Assembly: GCA_963576475.1 (NCBI GenBank)
Contig: OY754970.1
Coordinates: 28,843,091-28,907,090 of the forward strand
Direction: 5' to 3'
Origin: Molanna angustata
Taxonomy: Eukaryota > Arthropoda > Insecta > Trichoptera > Molannidae
Length of the DNA stretch: 64,000 nucleotides
How positions within the stretch are numbered: position 1 is the first letter of the stretch; each line of letters opens with the position of its first letter. The position numbers and the translations under genes were made by a program. A model generated the notes under the pieces. It searched no databases and was not told the origin of the DNA. It was given only the letters and a program-made list of their open reading frames with translations. Of this stretch, positions 32,189 through 47,100 are shown piece after piece.

Positions 32189-35100
32189 CTAATATCAAAC
32201 AAATTTAATAACGGATTAATTAAATTTCATAAAAAATATAATAAATCATATGGAGCAGTGTAAATAATGTTCTAAGGTGTAATACAATGGTAGGAAACTA
32301 GTTCATTTTGATAATGAGTAATTTCCGACCGAATATTTGGCTTCGACTTAGGCCACCTTCAGCCAAAACTTCAGTTTATTTTAGGCCGAAGCTGAAGTTT
32401 TTTATCAGAGACTAAAAACAGTCAAAATTTATAAATTGTTTAAACACTTAAAACTGTTCATTTTGTTACGTATAGTAATTATTTTATTTTATTTCAATAA
32501 AACATGAAGTTGACAATTCTTTATAAATAATAACTAGTTTCTCTACAGCTTACATCAGTATTTTTTATGATTTTTATACAATATTATTATATTTCGGCTG
32601 AAGGTTATGGCTAGAGCTGGCTTCGACCGAAATCTGACCTTCTGTCGGACACTAATAATTATTATTGTACCTCAATCAGGGGAATAAGCATATTTTTTTG
32701 CAAATATAATGAGAATTTTCCCTACAATTTTTATTATTTGAATATTTTAGTTATGGTGTGGATTTATATACTGGAATATTCATAATTTTAAAGAATTATG
32801 GATGATACTCTCCCAAACTACTTTAACGATAATCACTATAACATAGAGGTGAGTATTTACTATCTATTTTATGAATTAAAAATGATTGGTAACAAGTATA
32901 GTAAAACAAGCTTCTAGTTTAAATTAGGAAAGGAAACATTAATTCTTTTGATAACATGTAATATTGTATGTAACTCTCAAGTCTTTTATATACATATATT
33001 TAAATAAGAAAAAAATCAATAAAAAAGTATGTTAAGTGCTGGAAAAGAAAAATAATTCAGGTATATTAATGATTCTTTTACAATGAAATGTGATCCATAT
33101 TTCCTAATGCAATCAAGTATGTTTAATATTTATAAACTCAGTTTTATAACTCATAATTATGAGTAAAATTATTATCTGTAATCTACTTTCAAATTACTTC
33201 ATAAAACAAAGGATGAGAGATGTTTTATTGAATCTTAAAATGATTGTGTGTTTAACTACAAATAATTCATGCAATTTTTGTGCTGTGCTACTACTATGAA
33301 TCAATACATGGATAGATAGAAATAAAGAAAAATTATTTGATCCAGTGGTGCATTTCTAAATAATTATTTGATTAGTTATTAATTATTACTTACTAGGAAT
33401 ATTGTTGATCACTAAATTCAATGGAAAAAAGATCAAATTTTAGGTAAATGTTTTAATAGTAATAAAGGAAAAGTTGATATGATTTGTGTAAGTACATAAA
33501 TTGTATTTAAAATACTTTTATATTCCAAAAATATTTCCCGACTTTAAATGGAACTAAAAGCTAGTTTCTAGTATTACACTAGATTCTACAATGTATTATT
33601 AGGTACTTTGTTGTACTATTTTTTGCATTTTACGGCAATTCATATTTACATAAAATATGTTATTATTTATTTATCTTTTTGTACATTATATTATAAACAA
33701 ATATAATGCACACAGATGGGCTCATTGATCATACCAAAAATGAGTCATAAGTTTTTGTGAATTTTGTTCAAATTTGATTTTATAAAATAAACCTACAAAC
33801 ACAGTAGGTACAATCAAAAGTTATTCTCAAATATTGAATTATCAACTTTGTGGTACATTGTTTGACAACATTTTTAACTGTATTTTTAATAACTTTGTGT
33901 AAACCACACTATTTGTTGAACTAATGTGACCAGTTTCAAAACTAACCCTTTCCTCTTCAGACAAATTTTAAACAAATTAAGGGCGGGTTTTGTGTAGAAT
34001 GGGTTTGATTCGCCCAACCTTCAATCCCATAGTCTTCTTTTAAGCACACCGTCACATTCTGTGTTCGTTTAAGATAAGCTTGAAGAGGGAATGGTTAGCT
34101 CCGAAACTGGTCACATAAGTTCAATAAATAATGTGGTTTACACAAAGTTATATAAAAAACAGTTAAAAATTGAACCGGATAAAACTTATATTGGTTTAAT
34201 CTTTCACCCTCAAACAATAATTATGGATTTTTGTATGTAGTATGCTTACCTATTGTTTTCAAAATGATTCCTAATCTATGTTCTGCCAATATGAAGTATT
34301 TATATAATTGATATTTGGTGCTAGAATGATTCACATGTCATAATTTTGTGAACATTTTAGTGTTGAAATACATACTGTGTGCAGAGGTAGAGGAATAGAT
34401 GTGGTATCTTTGTGCTGTGAATCTTCAGGACCAATCTTCCTGTTGCCAAATCTTACATGTTCTATTCTGTTTCCGTTTTGTCCTCGATGGACCAAAGGTG
34501 GCAATTCTGTTGTTCCTTGTATTAAAGCCTGTTAATTTATATAATTTTTTTATACAATCCCCACATATTTGTTTTTTATATCATTCATACTCAAAATTCA
34601 CAGTAGGCATAATAGTTATTATACAATCAACAATGTTCATTATTTTGGCTAATGTGATTTAAAGCATTTTTGCATAACTGTATCTACTGTGTAAAATAAA
34701 ATTTGGTTTGAATAATGAAATAAAATAGAAGATGTCAGCTATAACATTTTTTTTGGTTATGTTTGATATATGGATATCTGAACAGATTTATAAGTGTATC
34801 TATATACCTAAATCCACAAATGAAAATTTTATTTTGTGTACACATATATTTCATTAATAAAACTAATTATCGTTCAAAGAAAGTTAAAAACAAAAGCTAA
34901 AAATTTAAATTCCCAGTTACGTTTTAAAGTCAATTGATGTACTTCTTTTTATAATGCCACTGATAATATAAAATAAGATTGTATCTTGCGAAAATGGCCT
35001 TTACAGATTTCTCACTGACAAAACATGATTGATTAAGTATTTGGTGAGATATATTTTATAATTTCTGCTTTGCTAGGAATCAAACCCAGGATATCAACTT

Positions 35101-38100
35101 TAATGTTGAACAACTTACCATTAAGTTTCACTGGTCATCACAGTAATAATATTTAGTACAGTTATCGGCAAATAACTTGAGAAATCATATGGGTTACGCA
35201 GAGCGTTAATTTGGGATATTTGCTTGGTTGGTATTTGTGCAAACTTTCCCTCTCCACGACGAAAATTCTCAAGTTATTTGCCAGAAACTATAGCTAAACA
35301 TGTATCTAAAAATATGTAAAGCAATTTAAGCAAATTTCAAATTCCAAATTTTACTCATGCGAAAATTGTTAAAATATGAAGAGGATCAAAGGTTTCTTAA
35401 ATGCCATATGAACTATGCATATGTTCAAATGAAATGAACTTTTTCTTACCTGTGTATGGTTAATCAGGACAGTTGACTGAGGCTGTGGAGAAGGAAGCGA
35501 CTGAAGTTCGGTGATTTTTTCTAGTTCTTTCTTTTTATGTCTCCAATGTTTATCGTATCGGATACCAAATAATACAATGAAATATTCTATTAATGCTAAG
35601 AATACAAAGAGTGTACATGATATGAGCCAGACTTCTATGCATTTCAATTCTAAAGCTCTCGGAGAATTGTTTCTGTAAATAAATAAAAACAATTTGATTA
35701 AAGATTCCTTTTTTAAATTATTTTTCAATTACAGCAGACCCTGTGTGTCAGTCTCTATCTTATTTGGTGACATGCCATTTTTGAACGTAAGTAGTATGAA
35801 AAATGCTTTGTGTTAATGCATGATTGAATAGGTTGCAAGCATTTGTGTACTGTCTCAGATTGCTTTCATTAATTTGTCAGATTAAATTAATAATACTCCG
35901 CTTTCAAATATTCCCATATTGGATTATCCGATATCGTCATGCAAAATATTTGTCGGATTTACCATGGTCTACTGGATTTACAGGGTAGGTATGTATATTT
36001 TTATCAATTATTTTATATGATAAAATAATTGAATTAAAATATCTATAGAGGTAAAAGGGCTCAGCTATTTGAAGAGGGTATGAGGTTGATATAATTTTTA
36101 CCTTTTTCATATATAATAACTATTTAAATGGTTACCTATTAAACAATATTTTATTATTTTAGTAATATCTAGCAAAAAAATGTAATACAGAGTAATGTTA
36201 GTCCTAAAATATCTAAATAATCATTTTTGAAATTTATTATTTCAGAACCTACATAATGCGAATAATTCACCTGTATACAAAATTGTCACCAATATGTCCT
36301 ATTCTGATTCGTCTATATTTATCCGTCTGAAATTTAGTATATGAGAAATATCAAAAAGTTGACTGCATTTATATGGGACTCATTACGACACACCGCGCGG
36401 ATAAAATACTTATATCCACGGTCGCCCGTTTGTTTAGACGTTTTCGTACTCTGACATGAATCAGAATAGGACATAGTGTGTTTCAAAAATTATTTTATGT
36501 AGCAAATTGATAACCAGACTTCGAATCAAGAACTGTAGTAAAGTTTTGCTGTATCTGAATTACTATAAATTATCGGCTTATAATAAATATTAAAAAAAAA
36601 ATCCTTTTACTTTGTATGTATATAGTATATAGAGTTTTGCATAATTAAATATTTATATGTTGTTATGAAACGAATGAGATATGAAAATTAATCAGTGTAA
36701 CTGAAATGTTTAATATAGCAGGCAACAACATTCTTGTATATTGATATTATTATTATGTAATTTGATAAATTTGGTATCTCGTTGCATATTGAAAAATAAT
36801 TCTCTGTATTACAATTTAAGATGTGGTCAAGTTCACGAAATAATGATTTTTATAGCGCCGTTTTTGTGATAACCTCACCTCAATGGCTCATAATCGACTG
36901 TTTAAAAATTGCCACATATCCATAAATCATATCTTTTTTTAAGAGCATGCCAAATGCTTGGAGTTTAATTAATATTTGTAAATCTGCCCAAAAAATATTC
37001 TGAATTAAATTTAGTAGATTGTCATTACTCTTAATATTGTTTAACAGATTTTTAATTATCTCAATAGAGACGAAAAAATCTGAGATAATTAAAAATCTGT
37101 TAAAAAATATCTTTGACTCCCGACAGAAAAAAATCCAATGTTTGCGCATATGCAATAATAAAAATATTCGACTCTTAATATTGTGTTTTTAGAAGAAAAT
37201 TTCCTTGGGTCAATATAAATAAGCTAGATTTTGATTTGATTTGTACAATACAAATTTGTAAGGTACTCAATTATTTTACAATGAATCGTTGATGGAACTC
37301 CATGACTACAGTTTTCATTTATTATACTTACAGGAATGAACTAAGAAAATATTTAATTTTTCTATTAATAATGAACTATAATTTATTTTTATGCAAAAAC
37401 TTACCTGACAGTATCAATCATTGTAACTAATGATAACAAGGTTGTCACCAGTAAAACCATTCTTCCTGGTACTATCTCTGGAATAACACAAAACCCTCCC
37501 CATGACATAACCACAAAGAGAGTTGAAGGTAAATAACATTCTAAAAGATAACTCCTAAGCTCTCGGGACATAGTTATAAGAAGGCGAGCTGTTGAATGAT
37601 TTCCTGAAAAAAAAAGAAATTTTCACTCATTGCAACAAAATGTGTATAACCCATCACCAAGGATTTTGAGAGTAAATTTTATAAGGCAGTTAAAGATTAA
37701 TTGATTAAAGTGCATATTTTTTCGAAAAAATCACTTCTTTTATCCAGTAGTTAATGAAGCTTAAACACGTATATGCAATGTTGAATGATAGTTATGTATA
37801 TAGCAATGTGCTGGGTGAATTATAACAATTTCAAAATAAATATGTCTACTTTGCTAACTGTCCAATGTCTATTTATTGGATTCACAAAGTAAATTATTGA
37901 ATTAATTTTCAAAATGACCATAAATATGACATGTATGTAAATGACTATATAGGATCTCTTTAACAAAAAATTAAAAATTCTTTTTTTTCTCTTTCCAATT
38001 AATAAAAAAATATTTTATAAATGTACTTGTACCTTCTCCATAGTAAATATTATGTAGTTCGTGGTCAATTTTGAAAGAGACAACGTATTTTGGTAGGCGA

Positions 38101-41100
38101 TACCCATCACCAAAGTCACTAGGGAAGCTCACGGGGTCATCTCCTTTCCATCGGAATGTCATATCTTGCATCATATATTTATCTGGAAAATATATTTCAT
38201 ATTTATTTATTCATTAACATTATATTTTTTTATTGGATGGACTCTATTACAGCATGTTTCATTGTCATTTGCGAGGTTGATAATATATTTATGGCAATTG
38301 CTTTCAAATTAAATATTTATAAAATATTTTTTTGGGCCACATGTTTGGTAATTTACGTGGGCCTCAACATTATAGTGTAAGAGGTGTAAGTCATTTTGTA
38401 TGGTGGGCCTAAAAAACTTTATACTTATGTCATAGTATAAAGGCTGATTTTTTCTGTAAAAGGATACCACAGCAGGTATAGTTGTCGCCAAATGACTTGA
38501 AATTTTAGCCGAGAAGGGGAACGATTTGCACGTAAACCAACAAAGCAAAAAGACAGAAATTTGCGCTCTCCGCAACCGGAAGCTCGTTCAAGATGTTTGG
38601 CGAATATTATAACAACAATTGGATAGTATGAACCCTGAGTAGTGATGGCTTTCGGAGATAATATGTTTAAAGGTGTTGATAATTGCTATTTCATCATATC
38701 AGTTAAAATGTCACACCATCTCCTCGCGGAATGTGATGCTGTGACACAAGTAAGACTGAGGACCCTGGGCGAGTCTCAATTGAATATCAACTCTATACCC
38801 TCATTATATCCCCTACGGGTCATGTACTTAAGAGCCCTGAGACTTGGGAGGATACTAAGGGTTGCAGTGCATAGGACAACTTCAACTAATAATATAACAT
38901 CAGTATGAAGCGTTGTAGCATGCATAAAGTGTGATTTTTCATAATCACTACGGAAGACTAGTAAAAATTATGTCTTCTATTGATAGACACATTGGTTGGT
39001 GGAAACCCCCTGACAGACACGCCTGCTAATAGTCTCTATTAGCAGACCGCACCCTGAGCAGGAAAGGCTCCATCTATGGCAGCAAGAAGCCCCCGATAAC
39101 TTCGTCCGCCCTAAGGAGAGTCTTCCCCCGGGCCACAACGTGGAGTGGCGTAGGTGGAAGTCACTAAACAGACTGAGGACGGGTGTTGGGATAACGTTAG
39201 ATAACCTGTCTACATGGGGCTTCCTGCAACAGGGAATACCAACGACATATGACTGTGGAGAGCAGCAGACCACTGCACATCTGTGCAGCTGCCCTTCAAG
39301 TCCAGTCAACTTCACCATGCAAGATCTTATGGTGGGCAACGATTGTGCTATTGACGTTGCTAGGCACTGGCAGAAGATAATTTAAATGCGTTGCTGACAC
39401 GATAGAAGAAGAAGAAGAAGCAGACCGCACCAGCCCACATGACATTAATTTATTATATTGAATACTTATTTAAAAAAATGAATACTCACAACTGCTAAAA
39501 TCTACAGGACATATTTGCACATCCAGAGGATAGAGAACAAAGTCCATATCACATCTTATTATCACTGTGGCTCTGTAAAAAATATTACTTATAAGAACCT
39601 TCATAATAAAAATATTTTGTTATTTGTTATCTATTGCATAATCTTGTATTGCTCCTTGAGCAACTAACAGATGCTATGTCAAATATCAATTTAACACACA
39701 CCCAATTACTAGTTCATGATACACTCAATAACTAGTTCACATTCATGATATTTACCGACTCATAGATCCAGACTAAAAACACAACGATAAACTGTGTCTC
39801 CACTGGGAATCGAGCATGGGAACAATTGCTCTGGAGTTGGCTATTTGACCAACTGAGCCACGTAGACCGACATATTTATAAATACATAGATCATTACTTT
39901 TATCTAGTATTTAAAAATAAATTGCCATGAAGTCACTGCCCAATCTTAAGTATAAATGTTATTTATAGACATTTAATAAAGATAATATTGTATTGATAAG
40001 TTGAGTATTTACAAAAAATACACATTGTAATTAAGTATGTATAAAAAAATAATATCTTCATTTTCTCACAAATAAATTTCAATTAAAAATAAATGATTAC
40101 ATGTTTTTTATAGAAAACTTTTGTAAAGATAAGCAGAGTTGAAGTAAAAATAATTTGAATTGAATATTCTTTGGATACTATACATTTATTTAAGTACGTA
40201 AGGAATCTGCAATAAAAGGATGGTTTCAATCAATTATGTTAAAAATTTTGATACGTACCTAATATTAACTTGTGTACAATTTAGTTCAATAATGTTCATC
40301 TATAATTGGCTCACTTTTAATGCTAAATGTTTATTTGTAAAATTGTTCATAGCTATTGACAACCTAATAAATAAAAAAAAATGCAACCCTTTTTTGCATC
40401 TTGAGCAAGTGGCGAATTTACTGCAAACATTTAACTGTGTTTCAAGTTTTCAGACTAAATTAAGGTGGGATATTAGTACAGGGGTAAGTGTCAAACGTAA
40501 GCAATAGTGAATATTATTGCACCCGGGTTCAAATTGTTTCAGCCTAGAGCAGTTTCATATGAAGTACCTAGGTACCTACTTTCAAAAACTCGTGTTTTTT
40601 ATGGATATACAGATTGCATAATCAGGTGCATTTGAATTTTTTTACATATAATGATATTATTTTTAATATAACATAGGGGAGAAGGTGGAGGTTTTGAACA
40701 CGAGGTGCCTTTGAACAGACAAAATATTTGAGGAATTTGATTTTTTTCCCATTAATGAATTATTTTTTCATAATGGTAATACAGATCTTTAGAGCTGTCA
40801 GTCAAAACATAAACCATTTTTTGTTTCGTTAACTTGGTGTAGTGGTTTGTTGTCATTCGTGCATTTTAATAAAATAAAAGGCGGTTATATCTGGACATTT
40901 TTTTACAATATATTATATATTTATTCGACTCACTGTGAGATAATTATAATAACACATATTTAGCCTAGCTGAACACGTAAGTAATTTGATTCAGTACTTA
41001 TTTTAAAATATTTATATTTTCATGAATATCAAAAATGGCTACCCAGGGAGGTTTTGAACAGTGTGGATGGGGAGCCTTTGAACACTGTTCAAAACCTCCC

Positions 41101-44100
41101 CTACGTGTTCAAAACATCCCCTTTTTATATTAACATTGATATAAATAATTATATTCTTTAGATCATTTGGAATATAATGCCAAGAATATATAAAAAGAAA
41201 GGCACTAGACAGGAGTTTTCAGAAGAGGACATGCAAAAAGCCATTGCAGATGTTTTAGAACGAAAACTTTCTCTCCGAATCGCCGCTGAGCGCAATAATG
41301 TAAAGCACACTGCTTTATTCTACAGACTAAAAAATAATCACATGGGTAAAGATTATTCTCAAAAATACAACACCAAACAAATTTTTAACAGAAGCGAAGA
41401 AGAAATGCTTGAAAAATACCTTTTAAAAAGTTCCCGAATTAATTATGGGTTAACATATGAAGCCACCAGAAAATTAGCATTTGAATATGCACAAAAATTG
41501 GGGAAGGCAATTCCATGTTCATGGCAGCGTGATGGATTAGCTGGCATAGAATGGACGAAGGGGTTCATGCTCCGTCATCGAACACTCAGTTTAAGAAAAC
41601 CAGAAAATACGAGCCTTTCACGTGCAACGAGCTTCAATCCTACTAATGTATGTGTATTTTTTGATAATTACTGTAGTGTAATGAAAAAATTTAATTTTTC
41701 GGAAGATCGAGTCTTTAATTTAGACGAAACTGGTGTCATGACAGTTGTTCAAGCTCCTAATATCATTGCTGCCCGAGGAATAAAACAAGTTGGTCAGACA
41801 GTTTCAGGAGAACGAGGGAAACTTGTAACTATGTGTTGCATAATTTGCGCTAACGGAAACCCTATACCACCAGTGTTTGTTTTTCCGCGTGCGCGAATGG
41901 TCGATACATTGATGAATGGAGCACCAAGTGGAAGTATAGGTTTTCCGAACAGTCCCGAAAGCGGATGGATGACATCACAAATTTTTTTAAAGGTCCTTGA
42001 GCATTTAAAAAAAGTATCGAGGTGTTCACAAACAGATCCCATTCTTTTGATCATGGATAATCATGAGAGCCATTGTTCAATTGGAGCCATTTCATATGCC
42101 AAGGAAAGTGGTATTATATTGTTGACATTTCCTCCTCATTGTTCGCACAAATTACAACCACTTGATGTCGGTGTTCTTGGTCCATTTAAGGGTAAATTTA
42201 AGATTGCTTCTAATGATTGGCTGATATGTCATCCTGGAAGAACCATTTCTATCCACAATGCAGTGGAGATTGTGGGAATAGCATATGCAGCATCATTTAC
42301 AATTAATAACATAAAACAAGGGTTTAAGAAACCTGGAATTTGGCCAATAAATAGAAATGCATTCAACAATGAAGATTTTGATTGCTGCTATGTCACAGAT
42401 AGGCCTGAACCAACAGATGCTCAACTAAATAGAGAATTGTGTGATTCTGAGCTACCTAGCCCATCAAATGTTCTACCACCTGTAGTAACAGATATTTCAG
42501 GTGTGGCCAATCAAGATATCAACTGTACAATATCAAATGTTTCGTCATCTCTAGTTCTAGACAGCCTAAGAGTGGCTGATGAGGATTGTACAATTTCCCC
42601 TGAAACTGTTAGACCATATCCAAAATTAACACAGCCAAGAAAAAAAACAAACAAGCAAAAGAAGGGCAGCTCTAAAATTTTGACGGAGACTCCAACAAAA
42701 GATCAAGTGGAGAATGATTTGATCGATCGAATAATTAAAAAGATTTTACCTAAAATAAAGAAGAGTGATTATTCGGTGCAACAAAGCAAAAAAACCAAAG
42801 ACAATATTGAGAATAAAATTATTTCACGATTAATGACACAATTATCATCAGAAAAAGCAAATAAATTAAAAAGAATTAAGAAAAAAGTTTTACAGAGTGA
42901 AAGTAGTGAGAGTGAAGATTCGTTATCTATAAAAAGTTTAAGCGATCAAGAATGGGCGGATGATGTTCACAACGAAAAAGATGAGGATGACTGTAACCAA
43001 AATATGTCAAAGGATTTTTCTGAAAAAGACTTTGTACTAGTGAATTTTTCTACAAAGAAATCAATTATTCAATATGTTGCTCAAATAGAAGAGAGATTTT
43101 TTAATGAATTAATTGTAAAATTTTTGAAAAAAAATGAAAATAACAGTTTTTATTTTCCGGATACTGATGATGTTTCTATGGTTCCATTTGATGATATTCT
43201 TTTGAAACTACCTCAACCCATTGTCAGCGGGGGTACAATCCGTGCAAAGAAGATAATGAAATTTCCTGATTTTAATTTTAATTCGTACAATGTTCGATAA
43301 TGTAAAGGTTTTCTATTTCTTGTACGTGTTTTTATTATTTTTTTCATTTTGGTTATTTTATTTTTATAATTTTTTACAGTCCAGATACATGTCTGTATAG
43401 GTGTGTACAATAATAAATTGTTTTTTTTTCAGTTTATTGTTTTTTATTTGAAAAAACGTGCCATTTTAAGAGGCGTTCAAAGCCTACCCCATTCTGTTCA
43501 ATTCTACCCCAGCCTGGGGTAGAATTGAACAAAAATGAACTTCTCGTTAAGAGCTCTAAATATAATTTTATATAAACAGTTAGTTTTCCAAATATACTTC
43601 AAAGTATTTACTAAACCTCTTTTTATTGTTTGCAATAATAATAACATATACAGTGCTTCCAGAATAAAAAATATTTTAAAATAAATAAAAATTGTTCAAA
43701 CCCTCCACCCTCTCCCCTATAGTCAACCATGCAACTGAGGTTGACGAGTTGAGTAGTTGCATGGTAATTTTAATATACATGTTACGATGCAGGTTCCAAC
43801 CTACGACAGTCGAGCAACTCAAAGAGCATGCTCTTAGAGCACATAGCTGTCGTCATCGGACCTCATCATGTACCTTTTCAAGTGGGTAAAATATTTTGGG
43901 CATGTAGCGTATATAAATGCAAGAGCTCATCATTCATATCATTTAGTATTTATCTACAAGGCACCTGGATTAGACGGTATACCGGCGGAGCTCTATAAGA
44001 ACGGTGGAGAAGATCTGATAAATATGATCCACAAGATTATGACACAGATATGGATGGGTGAGACTCTACCAACTGAATGGAACAAAGGAATTATATGCCC

Positions 44101-47100
44101 CATTTATAAGAAAGGCGATTAACTGACATGCTCAAATTACAGGGAATTACATTGCTAAAAGTTGCATATAAAATATTCTCGATAGTAGGTACTATGCCAG
44201 CGTCTCTCGCCGCACGCGGAAAGAATTGTTGGCCAGTATCAAACTGGATTAGATCGGGCAGATCATGTACGGACCAGATATTACTAGGTGTTAGAGAAGT
44301 CCCGAGAGTTTAATATCGAAACCCACCATCTATTTATCGATTTTAAAGCAGCATATGATAGCATAAATAGAAGGAAACTGTACCTGGCAATGAGAGAGTT
44401 CAGTATACCAGAAAAACTCATTCGAATGACTGAGCTCTCGATGTCGAGAGTGGAATGTCAAATAAGAATACAGTCAGACCTTTCGGAATCGCTCAACACA
44501 TTGAATGGCTTACGTCAGGGCGATGCCCTCGCCTGCATTCTCTTCAATATTGCTCTCGAAAAGGCAGTGCGTGATTCAAAAATTGATAATCTTGGCCTAT
44601 GCTGACGACATAGATATTATGGCGAGAAATGAGAGAGCACTGCGAGAGGGTTTCATTGGCCTTGAAAGAGCTGCAAGGGAGGCTGGACTGATTATTAACG
44701 AACAAAAGACAAAATATTTACTGTCCAACCTATTGATCACGAGCCCACCTCTGGTGTCTTTTGATGTTGGAAACTATAGTTTCTAAGCGGTGGACAGGTT
44801 TACCTATCTTGGCTCACTCATAACCAACAACAATGAAGTAGGGGATGAAATAAAAAGAAGAGTAACAGCAGCAAATAAATGTTATTTTGGGTTGCAAAAC
44901 CAATTAAAGTCTGGTATATATAGTATCAAAGAGAACAAAAGTCCAACTGTACAAGACTCTCATACGACCAGTCTTAACATATGCTGCTGAAACATGGACC
45001 CTAACAAAGGCCGATGAAACAAGGTTAAACACCTTTGAAAGAAAAATATTGAGACGCATTTATGGCCCCGTATATGAAAATGGAGCCTGGCGTATCAGGT
45101 ACAACCACGAACTGTACCAGTTGTACACGTCACTCAGTACATCAAAATATGCCGGCTCCGATGGCTGGGTCACGTAGCGAGAATGGACGAAACCTGTCCA
45201 CTAAAAAGGATATTCGCTACAAGACCAATGGGCAGAAGAAGCGTCGGTAGGCCAAAGCTGAGATGGTTACATGGAGCAGAGAGGGACTTGAGGACGATGG
45301 GCGTTGTAAATTGGCGGCAGGAAGCGATGGTCAGGGGGGGGGGGGGGGCGGGTGGAGGGAGCTTCTGGAGGAGGCCAGGACCCACGGTGGGTTGTATCGC
45401 CACTGATTGATTGATTGAAAATATTTTGGGCATGTAGTGTATATAAATGCAAGAGCTCATCATTCATATCACTTAGTATTTTTGGCGGGAGATATTCACA
45501 TCTTCTTATTTATTTATTTTTATTTATTTCTATCCAAAAACATTCAGTATATATGAGATACAAAATATCTTAAGTTAATATAAGCTTATTCATACATAGT
45601 TAACATACAAAGTAAATATAAGTTATTTCATTTCAATAAATATCTATTTACCACTTCACTGGTGCTTACATAGTTTAAGCCATATCTTTTTGTTTGTATC
45701 TTTGTTACTAGCCCCCTCACTAGGCATAGCCTGTGCTAAGGCGAGCTAGTTTTATGTAATTGTCTATTACGTTGTTTATTTAGAGATACATTTACATATA
45801 ATATAAGTACATGTACATACATACGCTACGCATTCAAAACGTATGCATCTTTCCTCCTAAATACAATATTTCATTGTGATTCATGCACACACAACCAAAA
45901 TTTGTGGAAATAAATTATTTGTTTCACTTTTTTTTTCAATTGTCTATTCTGTTGTTTGTAATAGTGCATTTACATTTTATTTGGAAGAATTATTTCCTTC
46001 AGGATTTTTTCATCTATTTCATAAACCCATCTTAGTGATAGTTTTTTAAATTGTTTTGCATTACTGATGTTTTTAATATTTGTTGGTAAACTATTGAAAA
46101 GTTTTGTTGAAAAATATCGTACACTACGTTGTCCAAAAGTTGTTTTAATATATGGTATATTTAAGGTATTTGTTGTACTTAATCTAGTGTGTTTATATTG
46201 TTGTGAGCTAGTATATTTGTCTTCTCTTTTTAGCTTGTATATTAGCATTATTATTATCATTGTCATATGCATTATTGTACACAGGTAAAATATATTTCTT
46301 TAAGTTATTAAGTAGTTGCTTTTATCTTTGTGAAGAGATAGGTATAAAATTATAGATAGGTACTTATTGTTCTTACTACAATTATTTGGCATATTATTTT
46401 CGGGCTACCAAGAAGTATCCTCTTGTGATAACTATAAATTTATCATGCATCGTATTAAAAGCTACCTTATTTAGAATATTTCTGATGTTAATCGTTTTAC
46501 AAATTCAGCTTAAAAGAATCAAATATGAGACCTGTAGCATAGGAGTCAAGGTGTCTTGAACCACGAAGTTTGATTATGTATAAGACAATGACGTTCAATT
46601 TAATTCTACGAAATCAAATATTATTTCTGAGCTATCAAAATTAGTCGGACGTCAATTGTCAAAATAAATAATTAATTACAATTTTGTAGATTGATCGGTT
46701 CTTATAGGGCGCGCCAAATGACCTTGGACATTGAATAACCTGATGGATGGACTTCAACTGTCCATTGTAGGAAATGTTCCTAGAATAGGTTTCGTGACAG
46801 AAGTCTTACTTAATTTCTGGTATTTGCTTGCGGAAATGGAATAACAAATTTTCATTTCAATTTCAAATGAAATACGAGGTTTCTCGGTCATACGATAAAA
46901 GAGAGAATCAAAATAATATTAATTCATTCATTCATACCATCACGGCATATCCCACAATGTGGGGTAACCAGCGAAAGGTGTGCGGGTGTGCATTGCCTTA
47001 TAAAAGGGAGCACAACACATATGTACCCACACACCAGTCTAATAATAGGTACTTATAAATTTAAAATAAGAGGACGGAATATGATAAACGCACCATTTGC

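Larger units (their letters stand above)
33888..34152. mobile_element. Penelope-like terminal repeats, head to head
   Basis: Arms 33888-33968 and 34073-34152 are inverted (TTTGTGTAAACCACA against TGTGGTTTACACAAA). They carry hammerhead-like cores. No coding sequence remains between them. In the last channel intron. Confidence 0.65.

Noticed and set aside
32799..32848. A short first exon (ATGGATGATACTCTCC ... donor GTGAGT)
   Set aside because: The only downstream acceptor candidate near 34383 gives a stop in the required phase, so no gene model holds.
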